Of a stretch of 64,000 nt of DNA, positions 34,621 through 43,562 are shown one piece after another; the first letter of the stretch is position 1, and each line of letters starts with the position of its first letter. Under the pieces are notes generated by a model. It searched no databases, was not told the DNA's origin, and worked only from the letters and a program-made list of their open reading frames with translations. The stretch lies in the NCBI GenBank assembly GCA_018242295.1, contig JAFECE010000004.1:186001-250000 (forward strand), given 5' to 3'. The stretch comes from Pseudomonadota bacterium. Its GTDB lineage: Bacteria > Pseudomonadota > Alphaproteobacteria > Rhizobiales > Hyphomicrobiaceae. The position numbers and the translations under genes are program-made.

Positions 34621-35867
34621 GGGGACGTCTCGCTGGCGACACGCGCGAGAGCGCGCGACAGGGCTCTGATCCCTTCGCCAATCTCTTCCTCGGTCACGAT
34701 GAGAGGTGGAAGAACACGGACGCTATTGTCTCCGGCCCCAACGATGAGAAGCTTCTCCTCGTTGGCAGCTTTGACCACCTGCGGTGGCGTGACGCCGGAT
34801 TTCAGCTTCAGTCCTGTCAACAGACCCGCGCCGCGAACCTCTTCGACGAGGCCCGGATGCTGATCCTTGAGGCCTTCGAGGCCCTGCTTGAGGTGCAATG
34901 TTTTCATCTGCACGGCTTCGAGGAACCCCGGCTCCGCGATGACGTCCAGAACCGTCGACGCGACGGCCATCGCCAGCGGATTGCCACCGAACGTCGAGCC
35001 ATGGGTGCCGGGCGTCATGCCCTTGGCGGCCTCCGCCGTCGCCAGCACCGCACCGACCGGAAATCCTCCGCCGAAGCCCTTCGCAATCGCCATGACGTCA
35101 GGCGTAATGCCGGCCCATTCGTGCGCGAACAGTTTACCCGTCCGCCCCATGCCGGTCTGAACCTCGTCGAGCACAAGCAATAAGCCATGCTTGTCGCAAA
35201 GCTCGCGGACAGCTCTGAGGAAGTCCGGCGAGACGGCCCTGACGCCGCCCTCGCCCTGAATGGGCTCCAGGATGATCGCCGCCGTCTCCGGCCCGATCGC
35301 CGCCGCGAGCGCGGCGAGATCCCCAAGGTCGACGTGATCGAAGCCCTCCGCCGCCGGCCCGAAGCCTTCGAGATACTTCTCATTGCCGGCAGCCGCGAGC
35401 GTCGCCAGTGTCCGCCCGTGGAAGGCACCGCGAAAGGCGATGATGCGCCGGCGGTCAGGCTGACCCGATACATAATGATAGCGGCGCGCGACCTTGATCG
35501 CGCCCTCGCAGGCTTCCGCGCCCGAATTGCAGAAGAAGATGCGTTCCGCGAACGTCAGCCGCGTCAGCTTCTCGGCGACGGTCTCCTGGCCCTCGACCCG
35601 GTAGAGGTTCGAGGTGTGCCACAGCTTCTCGGCCTGTGTCTTTAGCGCCGCGACGAGTTGCGGATGCGCATGACCGAGCGAATTGACGGCAACGCCGGAT
35701 CCGAAATCGAGGTAGCGCTCGCCGCTTTCGGCGAACAGCCAGCAGCCCTCGCCGCGCACAAAAACGATGTCCTGACGGGCATATGTGCCCATCACAGCCG
35801 TTGACGGTCCGCCAGTTTCGGAAGCGCTACGGGAAGCTTTCCCCAGCGCAGCGGGGGAAGAAGACAT
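34617..35867 (-). CDS. argD: Acetylornithine aminotransferase
   Basis: PLP class III aminotransferase, converting N-acetylglutamate semialdehyde to acetylornithine. Segments seen are [30 protein letters not shown], the cofactor-binding [14 protein letters not shown] and the PLP-lysine region [14 protein letters not shown]. At 416 residues it is slightly long; the first 25 residues before [11 protein letters not shown] look unconserved. A start at 35792 is therefore possible, since neither start has a clear ribosome binding site. It is translationally coupled to argF. Confidence 0.95.
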   Translation of the reverse strand: MSSSPAALGKASRSASETGGPSTAVMGTYARQDIVFVRGEGCWLFAESGERYLDFGSGVAVNSLGHAHPQLVAALKTQAEKLWHTSNLYRVEGQETVAEKLTRLTFAERIFFCNSGAEACEGAIKVARRYHYVSGQPDRRRIIAFRGAFHGRTLATLAAAGNEKYLEGFGPAAEGFDHVDLGDLAALAAAIGPETAAIILEPIQGEGGVRAVSPDFLRAVRELCDKHGLLLVLDEVQTGMGRTGKLFAHEWAGITPDVMAIAKGFGGGFPVGAVLATAEAAKGMTPGTHGSTFGGNPLAMAVASTVLDVIAEPGFLEAVQMKTLHLKQGLEGLKDQHPGLVEEVRGAGLLTGLKLKSGVTPPQVVKAANEEKLLIVGAGDNSVRVLPPLIVTEEEIGEGIRALSRALARVASETSP

Positions 35868-35890
35868 GGTTCGTGGATAACCCTAAGCAG

Positions 35891-35921
35891 AAAATCAAAA
35901 AGCCGCCCAATTCCGGCGGCT
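35891..35921 (-). terminator. Rho-independent terminator in the argD leader
   Basis: On the minus strand AGCCGCC (35921-35915) pairs with GGCGGCT (35907-35901), followed by TTTTGATTTT. It lies about 24 bp before the argD ATG. It could insulate argD from upstream transcription or act as an attenuator. Confidence 0.65.
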
Positions 35922-35933
35922 CAATCACAACCC

Positions 35934-35962
35934 CTGATAACGCTCCTGAGCATACCTGTCAA
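35934..35962 (-). promoter_or_regulatory. Promoter-like pair upstream of argD
   Basis: On the minus strand TTGACA (35962-35957) is followed after 17 bp by TATCAG (35939-35934). The predicted start is near 35927, just before the terminator-like hairpin. The -35 is a perfect match and the -10 matches four of six. Confidence 0.5.
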
Positions 35963-36456
35963 TAAATGCTCGGTTCCACCCCTCCACTTCACGGGCCGAA
36001 TTGCGGGCGCCACCTCCTTATGGTTGAAACAGGGGCCAAGGCTCACCGAATTCAGACATATCCCCTGGCGCGAATCGTCTGTGGCGCCGTCGCCACTTCT
36101 CCCTGTCAATACCCCGGAGTTTGAAGCTCCGGCTTGTAGACGGGATTCAGCATGTTGTAACTTATGCTTGTCAGGCCACGACATATGGCGGCGCCAGCTG
36201 CCCCTTGCTCGGTTGTGTATCGGCCTTGACCGCGCCTTGGGCTAACCGCTTGTCAGCGGACTGCCCGTGTCTCGTGCGCGTTTCTGTTCTGCGTCTCCTC
36301 AAGTTTTTTGCGTTTGTAAACCGGTTGGGACCGTCGTCCTCCGCCGTCGCGTCGTGTTCGTTCACACGCGTTGGCAGGGCTCGATTGCGGCCGGGTAACT
36401 GCGGGCACCGGGGGGTGCACCGCCGCTGATGCGGCTCGAGAGGGAGCAATCGACGG

Positions 36457-37020
36457 ATGTCTTGGACTGATGAGCGCGTGGACCTTTTAAAAAGGCTTTG
36501 GTCCGAAGGGCTGAGCGCGAGCCAGATCGCAGGCCGCCTTGGAAGTGTGACGCGCAATGCCGTCATCGGCAAAGTGCACCGGCTTGGTTTGTCCGGCCGG
36601 GCAACGACGTCACGAATGAAATCGCACCGGCCCCGCACCCGGTTGGCAAATACGAAGCGCCCGGTGAAGCAGCGCTTCGCACAGGCCGGAAATCCTGCCG
36701 TGCGGGCACTCTATCTAGACGCCGAAGCTTACGTGGCGCCTGCGGAAGAGATCGAAATTCCTGTCGCCGAAAGAAAAACCATTCAGACGCTGAGCGAATG
36801 CAGCTGCCGTTGGCCGATCGGCGATCCGCAAACCTCTGAGTTCCACTTCTGTGGCCGCGCCAAGGTGCCGTTGCTTCCCTATTGCGAAGTGCACGCCCGG
36901 CGCGCCTTCCAGCCCGTCGCACCGCGCCGCCGCGAGCGCACGGACGTCGAAACGCCGATCACGGCAAGCCTGCCGGCTCCCGCCATCGCAGGCTCCGACC
37001 CGACCAAGCAGCGGGCCTGA
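36457..37020 (+). CDS. gcrA: GcrA cell-cycle regulator
   Basis: A 187-residue alphaproteobacterial transcription factor that works with sigma-70 at CcrM-methylated GANTC promoters. The N-terminal helix-turn-helix region WTDERVDLLKRLWSEGLSAS, IAGRLGSVTRNAVIGKVHRL is a textbook match. The C-terminal zinc-type segment CSCRWPIGDP and FCGRAKVPLLPYCEVHA is intact. The middle is basic and flexible. Two GANTC sites lie in the upstream intergenic region. Two hairpins follow the stop. Confidence 0.96.
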   Translation: MSWTDERVDLLKRLWSEGLSASQIAGRLGSVTRNAVIGKVHRLGLSGRATTSRMKSHRPRTRLANTKRPVKQRFAQAGNPAVRALYLDAEAYVAPAEEIEIPVAERKTIQTLSECSCRWPIGDPQTSEFHFCGRAKVPLLPYCEVHARRAFQPVAPRRRERTDVETPITASLPAPAIAGSDPTKQRA

Positions 37021-37027
37021 CATTTAA

Positions 37028-37103
37028 CCACCGGCGTGCCGGGGGGCTTGGCCGGTGGAAGAAGAGAGAAAACCAGCAGCCGCGGGGGCGGTCGCTGGTT
37101 TTC
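37028..37103. terminator. Two hairpins after gcrA
   Basis: CCACCGG at 37028-37034 pairs with CCGGTGG at 37052-37058. GAAAACCAGC at 37068-37077 pairs with GCTGGTTTTC at 37094-37103; its flanking A and T runs make it a bidirectional terminator. Confidence 0.7.
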
Positions 37104-37207
37104 TCGTATTTGCGTCAGAAGCGATTGACCATTCGGCCATACGCGTTGCTGCCCGGCCGCACGCTCGTGCTAGGCTCTGACCCGGTTGTCCGGCGACGGA
37201 GATTGCA

Positions 37208-38221
37208 ATGGGTAAGAACAAGCACAAAGACAAAAGGCCGGACGAGCCGAGGTCCGACCCGCTGACCGACGAGGCCGCGACCGTTAGCTCAAGCCACGAC
37301 GGCGCGGGCCGCCCCCCCGAGCCATTCCATGGGCCATCCCATGAGCCATCCGACGATGACCACACGTCGAATTTGCCCAAGGGCTATTCGCTCGATCCGC
37401 CGAAACTGCCGGAAGAGATCGAGGACGCTGCGATGCGCTCCGGCGCCTATCCTTACGACAAACGCCTGAAGCGGGAAGACTACGAGGAACAGCTTCAGGC
37501 TCTGCAGATCGAGCTGATGAAGCTGCAGAAGCATAATCTCAAGACCGGCAACAGAATTGTCTCGATCTACGAAGGCCGCGATGGATCGGGCAAGAGTTCC
37601 TGCATCGCCGCCTTCAACGAACACATGAACCCCCGCAACACCCGCACCGTCGCCCTGCCAAAGCCGACGGAAACGGAGCGCGGCCAGCTCTACTTTCAGC
37701 GCTATGCGGTGCACCTGCCGAGCGCTGGCGAAGTCGTCCTCTTCGACCGCTCCTGGTATAACCGCGCCGGCGTCGAACGCGTGATGGGCTTCTGCACGCC
37801 TGACCAGCTCGCCGTCTTCCTGCGCGAGGCACCCGAATTCGAGGGCCTCCTGGTCCGCGACGGCATCAAGCTCTTCAAATATTATCTGACGATCGGCCGC
37901 GAGATGCAGTTGAAGCGCTTCTACGAGCGGGCGAAAAATCCCTTGAAGCAATGGAAGCTATCGTCCGTCGACCTCGCCTCGCTCAACAAGTACGACGATT
38001 ACACGCGCGCCGAAATCGAGATGTTCCGCTTCACCAACACCGCCATTGCACCCTGGACCGTCGTTCGCGCCAACGACCAGCGCCGCGCCCGTCTCGAAAC
38101 CATTCGCCATATTCTGCGGTCGGTCGAATACGAAGGCCGCGACCTCGGCGCGATCGGCAAGCACGATCCATTGATCATCGGCTCTGGTCCCGAATTCTTT
38201 CATCCGGCAGTCAGCCAGTAG
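37208..38221 (+). CDS. ppk2: Polyphosphate kinase 2
   Basis: A 337-residue PPK2-family enzyme that transfers phosphate between polyphosphate and nucleotides. The Walker A sequence EGRDGSGKSS and the lid/Walker B segment VLFDRSWYNRAGVERVMGFC are intact. A hydrophilic, low-complexity leader of about 60 residues precedes the domain. Class I members use NDP; nucleotide preference cannot be read here. It is convergent with the UspA-like gene, 14 bp away. Confidence 0.94.
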   Translation: MGKNKHKDKRPDEPRSDPLTDEAATVSSSHDGAGRPPEPFHGPSHEPSDDDHTSNLPKGYSLDPPKLPEEIEDAAMRSGAYPYDKRLKREDYEEQLQALQIELMKLQKHNLKTGNRIVSIYEGRDGSGKSSCIAAFNEHMNPRNTRTVALPKPTETERGQLYFQRYAVHLPSAGEVVLFDRSWYNRAGVERVMGFCTPDQLAVFLREAPEFEGLLVRDGIKLFKYYLTIGREMQLKRFYERAKNPLKQWKLSSVDLASLNKYDDYTRAEIEMFRFTNTAIAPWTVVRANDQRRARLETIRHILRSVEYEGRDLGAIGKHDPLIIGSGPEFFHPAVSQ

Positions 38222-38235
38222 AATGAGCCCCGGCT

Positions 38236-39093
38236 CTAACGAACGAGAAGGATCGGCGTACGCGCAACGACGGACGCCCGCGCCAGCTCACGCCCGTCGG
38301 CCAGCGCCGAGCCGCCGAAAACCGCGATGGTCAGGCTCGGCTTCAGCCGTGCGATGAATTCAGTCAGCGCGCCCGGAACGCCGAACGTCGGCCCCGCTTC
38401 CTCGAAGATGATCGGCAGTGTCGTCTCCGACGCGAGCAGCCGCGATTGCCCTTCGATCTCGGCGTAGTCATCCGCGGTATCGGCGCCGATGACGATATGC
38501 ACGGGAGCCTTCGGTGCCGATAGCCGTTCCGCCGCACGTAGCATCGACGGCAGGCGCTCCGCATCTTCGACGATGACGACGACGCGCGATTGCTTCGATC
38601 GCTGTTCGCCGCAGAGCAGAAATCCTGTCGCACCGCTGACGTTGGCAAGCAGCGTTCCGATCACGGAGTCGCTGCGGGCGGCGGGCATGCGCGCCAGCGC
38701 GACGATGTTCCAAGGTCCGCGCTCGTCGCACATCTCTGAAATTCGGTCGACGGCATCGCCTGATGCGAGCGTGTGGCGCACCCTGACACCGTGCGCCGCG
38801 CCCACCTCATCGACAGCGCGGCGGCACCGCGTCATCAGCAGCTCGAAGCGCCGCTCGTGTTCGACGAAGCCGCCCTGCACGGCACGCGCGGCCTGTCCAA
38901 CCATTCGGACGGGCACGCCTTCTGCTTCACCGGCGCTGCCATCGGAAACAACCACAGTTTCGATCTCCGCCCCGTAAGCGGCGGCGAGGCGAACGGGCGC
39001 TTCGAGGCGGGACGCCGGATAGTTCGCCTCCGGGTCGAGCCAGAGAACGACGCGGCCGGAAAGCTCCGACGCTTCCGCCACATGAGCGATCAC
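38236..39093 (-). CDS. UspA-like protein coupled to a Lon-like ATPase gene
   Basis: A 285-residue protein with two similar alpha/beta halves resembling tandem universal-stress domains (VVLWLDPEANY...; RVVVIVEDAERL...; GVPVR..., TPILLVR end). I do not see the canonical G-2x-G-9x-G(S/T) ATP motif clearly, so it may not bind ATP. Its GTG start overlaps the stop of the upstream AAA+ gene as GTGA, so translation is coupled. The function is unknown; the coupling implies it acts with the ATPase. Confidence 0.7.
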   Translation of the reverse strand: MIAHVAEASELSGRVVLWLDPEANYPASRLEAPVRLAAAYGAEIETVVVSDGSAGEAEGVPVRMVGQAARAVQGGFVEHERRFELLMTRCRRAVDEVGAAHGVRVRHTLASGDAVDRISEMCDERGPWNIVALARMPAARSDSVIGTLLANVSGATGFLLCGEQRSKQSRVVVIVEDAERLPSMLRAAERLSAPKAPVHIVIGADTADDYAEIEGQSRLLASETTLPIIFEEAGPTFGVPGALTEFIARLKPSLTIAVFGGSALADGRELARASVVARTPILLVR

Positions 39094-40814
39094 GGCGCGT
39101 TACCTTCGGCGCGCCGCGCCAGCGCCTCGGTCAAATCAGCCGCCCGGATCTGCGAGGCCGAATGATCGGCCGCGATCGCATCGGCTTCCTGCAGAAGATG
39201 CAAGAGCGCGATCCCCGCGAGCGACACGCGTCCGCCGCCGCGGCGCACGGCATCCTTGTAGATCAGCGGCGCGACGGTCGCGTTGAGCGGACGAAGCCCG
39301 TGGTCCGACGCCATACGCGCGGCGCCCTTGGCAAAATCGTCTTCGCTGAGGTCCGCGATCGGCACGGTGTCGGCAAGCTTCGCGACGTGAGGAAAGTATC
39401 GCGCGACACCCGGCTCGATGGCTTCGAGCTTCGACCACGATTGCGCATCCGTGATGAGCACGATGGTTGCGAGCAGTGGGATCGGATCCGCCTTGATCCC
39501 GACGCCCGTGGCGTTGATCGGCACGATCTCTTTGCTGCGAATGGCGGCACTGAGCGCGAGCCATGCTTGTGGGTCCGCGGCAAGCTTCCACGCCTCGATG
39601 ATGACGATGCCCGATCCGGCGCGCATGAGATGACCGGGGAGAAGCACGGGCACACCCAGCGCATCGCGGCTGATTTCGCCGAGCAGCTCGGCAGCCGAAG
39701 CATTCCGCGCGACGACGACGTGGGTGCGGACCGACGGATCGTAAAAATGCCCGTCGTCACAATCGAGCAGCACGGTCGGGGCATGCCGTTCCGCACCGAC
39801 GCTGCGCACGGCCAACGTCATGAATGTTTCTTCGATCGCGTCGAGCGCCGCGGCAATCGAGGCGTTCTCGGGATAGGATTTCCTGATCTGGGCGAGACCC
39901 GGCCGCACTGCTCGAAGCGCCGTCTGGCGAACAAGAGCATCATGCCTCTCGCTCGCGCCGAATTCAGCTTCCGGGAGCGCCGCGACGATGGATTGAAGCT
40001 CGTCCTCGAAAGCCGTGATCTTGGCTTCGACGTTGCGCTTCAGCGAATCCGGCAGTGCGCGAAAAACATCCGATCTGACGACCCGGCCTTCGTGCATCGG
40101 CGCCAGCACATAACCGTCGAGAGATTTGACGACGGCAATGTTCTGAGCCTCGGCACGCCGCCGCACCGGTTCGACGGCCTTCTCGCTCTGATAGCGCATC
40201 TCCTCCTCGAGCAGGTCGAGGCTGATGCGGTGCTCTTCGCTCTTGAGATACCGGTTGAACGCCGCCCACGCCTTCGTCGTCGCCCCGCGAACATCGCGCC
40301 GAAACCGCGCTCCGTCGCCGGGCGGCAGAACGAAGCCCTTCGCGCGCGACGGCGCGTCGTGATCGACGACGTAAATCCAATCCGGCGATGGCGACCGCTC
40401 GACGTCCTTGCTGATGGACTCGGCGAGTTCGAGACGGCCCGTGCCGGGTTGCCCCATGATGACAAGATGCTCGCCGCGGCTGGCTTCGAGCGCCGTCCGG
40501 ATTTTCGCGATCGCGCGCTTTTGCCCGAAGAAGTGCATCTGCTCGATGGGCTTGATCGGCGCCAGATCTTTTGCGGCCTTCGGGTCCTTCGCCGTCTTCG
40601 TCTCTTTCGTCACGCTGTCGTCGGCCAAAGTCGAGACGTCGGCCAGGCGATCCGCGAGACGGCTCGTCACGAGCGTCACGACATTGGTCGCCGCCTCCGC
40701 GGCGCTGCGCTTTATCCCGTTCGCCGCCTTATCCGAGGTCGCGCGCTCGTCCCCGGCGGTAGCCGGAGCGTCGGCCTTCTTCTCCGTTTTGCTGCGCCAG
40801 AATACCATTCGCAC
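39090..40814 (-). CDS. Lon-like AAA+ protein without a protease domain
   Basis: A 574-residue protein with the layout of the LonB/YcbZ (AAA_32) family. After a charged N-terminus come FFGQKRAI, a degenerate Walker A GQPGTGRLE (121-129, with Arg in place of Lys and Leu for Ser/Thr), the family segment DWIYVVDHDAPSRAKGF, a helical insert (about 200-330), then a second ATPase part with GHLMRAGSGIVIIEAWKL and DPIPLLATIVLITDA. The chain ends about where the Ser-Lys Lon protease domain would begin. It is therefore an ATPase-only relative, perhaps a chaperone or regulator. It is coupled to the UspA-like gene and divergent from mmcB. Confidence 0.75.
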   Translation of the reverse strand: MRMVFWRSKTEKKADAPATAGDERATSDKAANGIKRSAAEAATNVVTLVTSRLADRLADVSTLADDSVTKETKTAKDPKAAKDLAPIKPIEQMHFFGQKRAIAKIRTALEASRGEHLVIMGQPGTGRLELAESISKDVERSPSPDWIYVVDHDAPSRAKGFVLPPGDGARFRRDVRGATTKAWAAFNRYLKSEEHRISLDLLEEEMRYQSEKAVEPVRRRAEAQNIAVVKSLDGYVLAPMHEGRVVRSDVFRALPDSLKRNVEAKITAFEDELQSIVAALPEAEFGASERHDALVRQTALRAVRPGLAQIRKSYPENASIAAALDAIEETFMTLAVRSVGAERHAPTVLLDCDDGHFYDPSVRTHVVVARNASAAELLGEISRDALGVPVLLPGHLMRAGSGIVIIEAWKLAADPQAWLALSAAIRSKEIVPINATGVGIKADPIPLLATIVLITDAQSWSKLEAIEPGVARYFPHVAKLADTVPIADLSEDDFAKGAARMASDHGLRPLNATVAPLIYKDAVRRGGGRVSLAGIALLHLLQEADAIAADHSASQIRAADLTEALARRAEGNAP

Positions 40815-40923
40815 GATCTCTCCCCTGGAGACTGACGACTATTCGCATAGCATGCCGGGCGACGAAGAGGCCGCCCCCGCGCCCGCTTGTCAGCGACAGT
40901 CGCACGGGCATAATGGCGGCACC

Positions 40924-41421
40924 ATGACCGAGGATAGGCCCTCCGCAACGAATCCTTACCCGCCCGTCCTTTCGGCCGAAAAGACCCGGGATTATGAACG
41001 CGCCCGCGCCATCCTGAGGGGCACGCAACGGTTGCTCCGGTCGCTCGACTTCGAAAGCGTTAGCGAAGTCTCCCTCGCTAACGGGCGCCGCGCCGACATC
41101 CTCGCCATCCGCCGCGACGGCGAGATCTGGATTGTTGAAATCAAGTCGAGTATTGCCGACTTCCGGGCCGATCAGAAATGGCATGAGTATCGCGACTACT
41201 GCGACGCGCTTCTCTTCGCGGTCGCACCGGACTTCCCGGCGGACATTCTGCCAGTCGATACCGGATTGATCTTCGCCGACGCCTACGCGGGCGAGATGGT
41301 GCGAACGCCGCCACAGCATCCGTTGCCTGTCGCCCGGAGGAAGGCCGTGACGATCGCACTCGCGCGCACGGCGTCGATGCGGTTGCACGCCGAGCGCGAT
41401 CCGGGCTTCGGGATGGAATGA
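40924..41421 (+). CDS. mmcB: MmcB family DNA repair protein
   Basis: A 165-residue protein of the MmcB (DUF2287) family. Caulobacter MmcB is damage-induced and takes part in DNA repair. The fold is PD-(D/E)XK nuclease-like: RADILAIRRDGEIWIVEIKS provides the D...ExK pattern, and DFRADQKWHEYRDYCDALLFAV is diagnostic. The ATG at 40924 was chosen; an in-frame ATG at 40852 would add a non-conserved leader. It ends 19 bp from the convergent regA stop. Confidence 0.9.
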   Translation: MTEDRPSATNPYPPVLSAEKTRDYERARAILRGTQRLLRSLDFESVSEVSLANGRRADILAIRRDGEIWIVEIKSSIADFRADQKWHEYRDYCDALLFAVAPDFPADILPVDTGLIFADAYAGEMVRTPPQHPLPVARRKAVTIALARTASMRLHAERDPGFGME

Positions 41422-41440
41422 AAGGTCGGAGGCTGCCGCT

Positions 41441-42007
41441 TTATTTCGGCGCGCGCTTCGCCAGGATGCGTTGCAGGGTGCGGCGATGCATGTTCAGCCG
41501 GCGCGCCGTTTCCGAGACGTTGCGATTGCAAAGTTCGTAGACGCGTTGGATGTGTTCCCAGCGCACGCGGTCGGCCGACATCGGGTTCTCCGGCGGCGGT
41601 GCCTTTGAATCCGTCGGCGCGAGCAGCGCGTCGGTGACATCGTCGGCATCCGCGGGCTTCGCGAGATAATCGACGGCGCCGAGCTTCACGGCCGAAACCG
41701 CTGTTGCGATGTTGCCGTAGCCGGTGAGAACGATCGCACGCGCATCGGGACGGGCCCGCGCGAGCTCGGCGATGACGTCGAGTCCGGAGCCGTCTTCGAG
41801 ACGCATGTCGACGACGGCGAAGGCCGGCGCCTTTTCGCGGATGAGATCGACGCCTTCAGCAACCGAATGGCCGAAACGGACCTCGAAGCCGCGAAGCTCC
41901 ATGGCGCGCGCCAAACGTTGCAGGAATGACCTGTCGTCGTCGATGATGACCAACGAGCGGTCGGCCGGCAATTCATCCTGTTTGAATGACAGGTCTTCGG
42001 TAACCAA
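41441..42007 (-). CDS. regA: Redox response regulator, RegA/ActR/PrrA family
   Basis: A 188-residue two-domain regulator. The receiver's phospho-acceptor aspartate is in VVDMRLEDGSG (about residue 67), with DDD at the acidic pocket and TGYGN and KPAD for the conserved Thr and Lys. The C-terminal Fis-type helix-turn-helix NVSETARRLNMHRRTLQRIL is characteristic. I start at TTG 42007, which follows GGGAGGCTCC; a TTG at 42025 is possible. It is the partner of the histidine kinase gene upstream, which together control respiration and redox genes in related bacteria. Confidence 0.94.
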   Translation of the reverse strand: MVTEDLSFKQDELPADRSLVIIDDDRSFLQRLARAMELRGFEVRFGHSVAEGVDLIREKAPAFAVVDMRLEDGSGLDVIAELARARPDARAIVLTGYGNIATAVSAVKLGAVDYLAKPADADDVTDALLAPTDSKAPPPENPMSADRVRWEHIQRVYELCNRNVSETARRLNMHRRTLQRILAKRAPK

Positions 42008-42164
42008 AGGAGCCTCCCGGATCAATTATTATCCGTTGCTTTTTTCACGACGGCCATAATCCAACGCCGCCTACCCGGCTGCAACCCCTTAGGCAAGCAA
42101 AAAGCAGCCTAAAAGGTTACTAACGGAGCAAAAAAAGATCGGCCATTCGTGCCAAATCGGCGGC

Positions 42165-43562
42165 TTATGCCACTTTGGTTGCCGAGGCACGCCGTCCCGG
42201 CCACGCAAAAGCGCCCGGCGGCAGCTCGAAAGCGGTCCTTGGCCATGAGATTTGGACATTGGCGCCATGCCGTGGGGGCGTGAGGTTCGAGAACGTCACG
42301 GTCGCCCCGGAACGCTCCAGAAGTGTCTTGGCGATGAAGAGGCCGAGCCCCAGGCCCGAGTGGCCGTGCTCGCCTTTGTCCTCGAAGCGCCGCGTCGTCA
42401 CGTAGGGCTCGCCGATGCTGTCCATCATCTCCGGCGCAAAGCCCGGGCCGTCATCGCTGATCGTGAAATAGACGTGAGACCCGTTCCAGCGCGCGGTGAT
42501 CTGCACCTCCGAGTTCGCAAAGCTGATGGCATTCTCGATGAGATTGCCAAGACCGTAGATGACGCCGGGACGGCGATGCGCGACGGGTTCGATCCTCACT
42601 TCGTCGTCGAGGCCCGGCAACGGATTGGCCGAAATGATGATGCGCTTGCCGGCGTTCCTGTGTCGCGCCGATGCCTCTTCCAAGAGCTCCGCAACGCTGA
42701 GGCTCGCGTGCATGGGATCCTGCTCGTCGGGCTTGCGCGTCAGCTTCTGCAGAATTTCCCGGCAGCGCCGGGCCTGACTGTGAAGAAGCTGCAGGTCCTC
42801 GCGATAGCGGCTATCGCTGCCGAGCTCATGCTCGAGCTCTTTGGCGACGAGTGCGATCGTCGACAGCGGCGTGCCGAGTTCGTGCGCGGCCGCCGCCGCC
42901 AATCCGTCGAGCGCGTGGAGCCGCTGCTCGCTGGCGAGCACCATGTCCGTCGCCGCCAATGCGGCCGACATCTGCCGCGATTCCTTGTTCAATCGCCATG
43001 TGAAGAAAGCCATGAAAACCATGGACGCGATCGTCGCCAGCAGCATGCCGATCTTGTAGTCGGTCGGCAGTTCGAAACGCGTCCCCTCCCGCCACGGCAG
43101 CGGATAATGATGGTTGATGAGCAGCATGCCGATCGCGATCACGGCTGAACCGAGGACCACCGTGTAGCGCGGCGGCAGCGTCGCGGCTGCGACCGTGACG
43201 GGCGCAACGAGCAAAACCGAAAACGGATTTTGGATACCACCCGTCAGATAGAGGAGACCCGCAAGCTGAATGACGTCGTAGAGGAGGAGAGTGAGCGCCT
43301 GCCGTGTGCTGAGCCGATAGCGAACCGGAAATCGGATCGACAGGAAGACGTTCAGCCACGCCGACAGTGCGATGAGAACGAGACAGCTTCCAATGTTCAG
43401 CGGGAAGCCGTAGAGCAGCGTCACCGCCGCGATCGCCGCAAGCTGACCGAGCACCGCCATCCAGCGCAGACGAACGCTCGTCAGGAGGCGGAGCTGACTC
43501 TCGCGCTCGTTTACGATGCCTTTGAGAACCGGCGCGGGCGCGCTATCAGTAGGCATATTCAT
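42165..43562 (-). CDS. regB: Redox sensor histidine kinase, RegB/ActS/PrrB family
   Basis: Membrane sensor kinase with six predicted helices in the N-terminal half. The quinone-sensing box GGIQNPF (about 108-114), the H-box AAAHELGTPLSTIA (His about 227) and the redox cysteine in QARRCREILQKL (about 267) are all intact, so it should sense quinone/redox state. The ATPase domain has NLIENAISFA and DDGPGFAPEM. The start is uncertain: 43562 is chosen, and 43631 or 43556 are also in frame without clear ribosome binding sites. Confidence 0.94.
   Translation of the reverse strand: MNMPTDSAPAPVLKGIVNERESQLRLLTSVRLRWMAVLGQLAAIAAVTLLYGFPLNIGSCLVLIALSAWLNVFLSIRFPVRYRLSTRQALTLLLYDVIQLAGLLYLTGGIQNPFSVLLVAPVTVAAATLPPRYTVVLGSAVIAIGMLLINHHYPLPWREGTRFELPTDYKIGMLLATIASMVFMAFFTWRLNKESRQMSAALAATDMVLASEQRLHALDGLAAAAAHELGTPLSTIALVAKELEHELGSDSRYREDLQLLHSQARRCREILQKLTRKPDEQDPMHASLSVAELLEEASARHRNAGKRIIISANPLPGLDDEVRIEPVAHRRPGVIYGLGNLIENAISFANSEVQITARWNGSHVYFTISDDGPGFAPEMMDSIGEPYVTTRRFEDKGEHGHSGLGLGLFIAKTLLERSGATVTFSNLTPPRHGANVQISWPRTAFELPPGAFAWPGRRASATKVA

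Larger units (their letters stand above)
35868..36456. other. Gene-free gcrA-argD intergenic region with nested inverted repeats
   Basis: 589 bases without a convincing gene. Complementary segments nest here: GGCGCCAC (36006-36013) with GTGGCGCC (36081-36088), and CAGGGG (36030-36035) with CCCCTG (36062-36067). Two more hairpins are GAGCAT/ATGCTC at about 35949-35972 and CCGGAG/CTCCGG at about 36114-36132. GANTC sites occur at 36072-36076 and 36144-36148. CGTGGATAA at 35872-35880 is one base from a consensus DnaA box. A structured RNA on either strand is possible. Confidence 0.5.

Noticed and set aside
35921-35953. Possible arginine leader peptide MLRSVIRGCD with two AGG codons just before the argD terminator
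   Set aside because: Its start codon lies upstream of the transcription start predicted from the TTGACA-17-TATCAG pair, and it has no good ribosome binding site; two arginines in ten codons is weak evidence for attenuation.
35921-36184. 87-residue minus-strand frame in the gcrA-argD gap
   Set aside because: The translation has no domain-like pattern, and the region is better explained by structured non-coding sequence.
39162-40835. 557-residue plus-strand frame
   Set aside because: It is antisense to the Lon-like ATPase gene, is arginine-rich, and lacks any domain.
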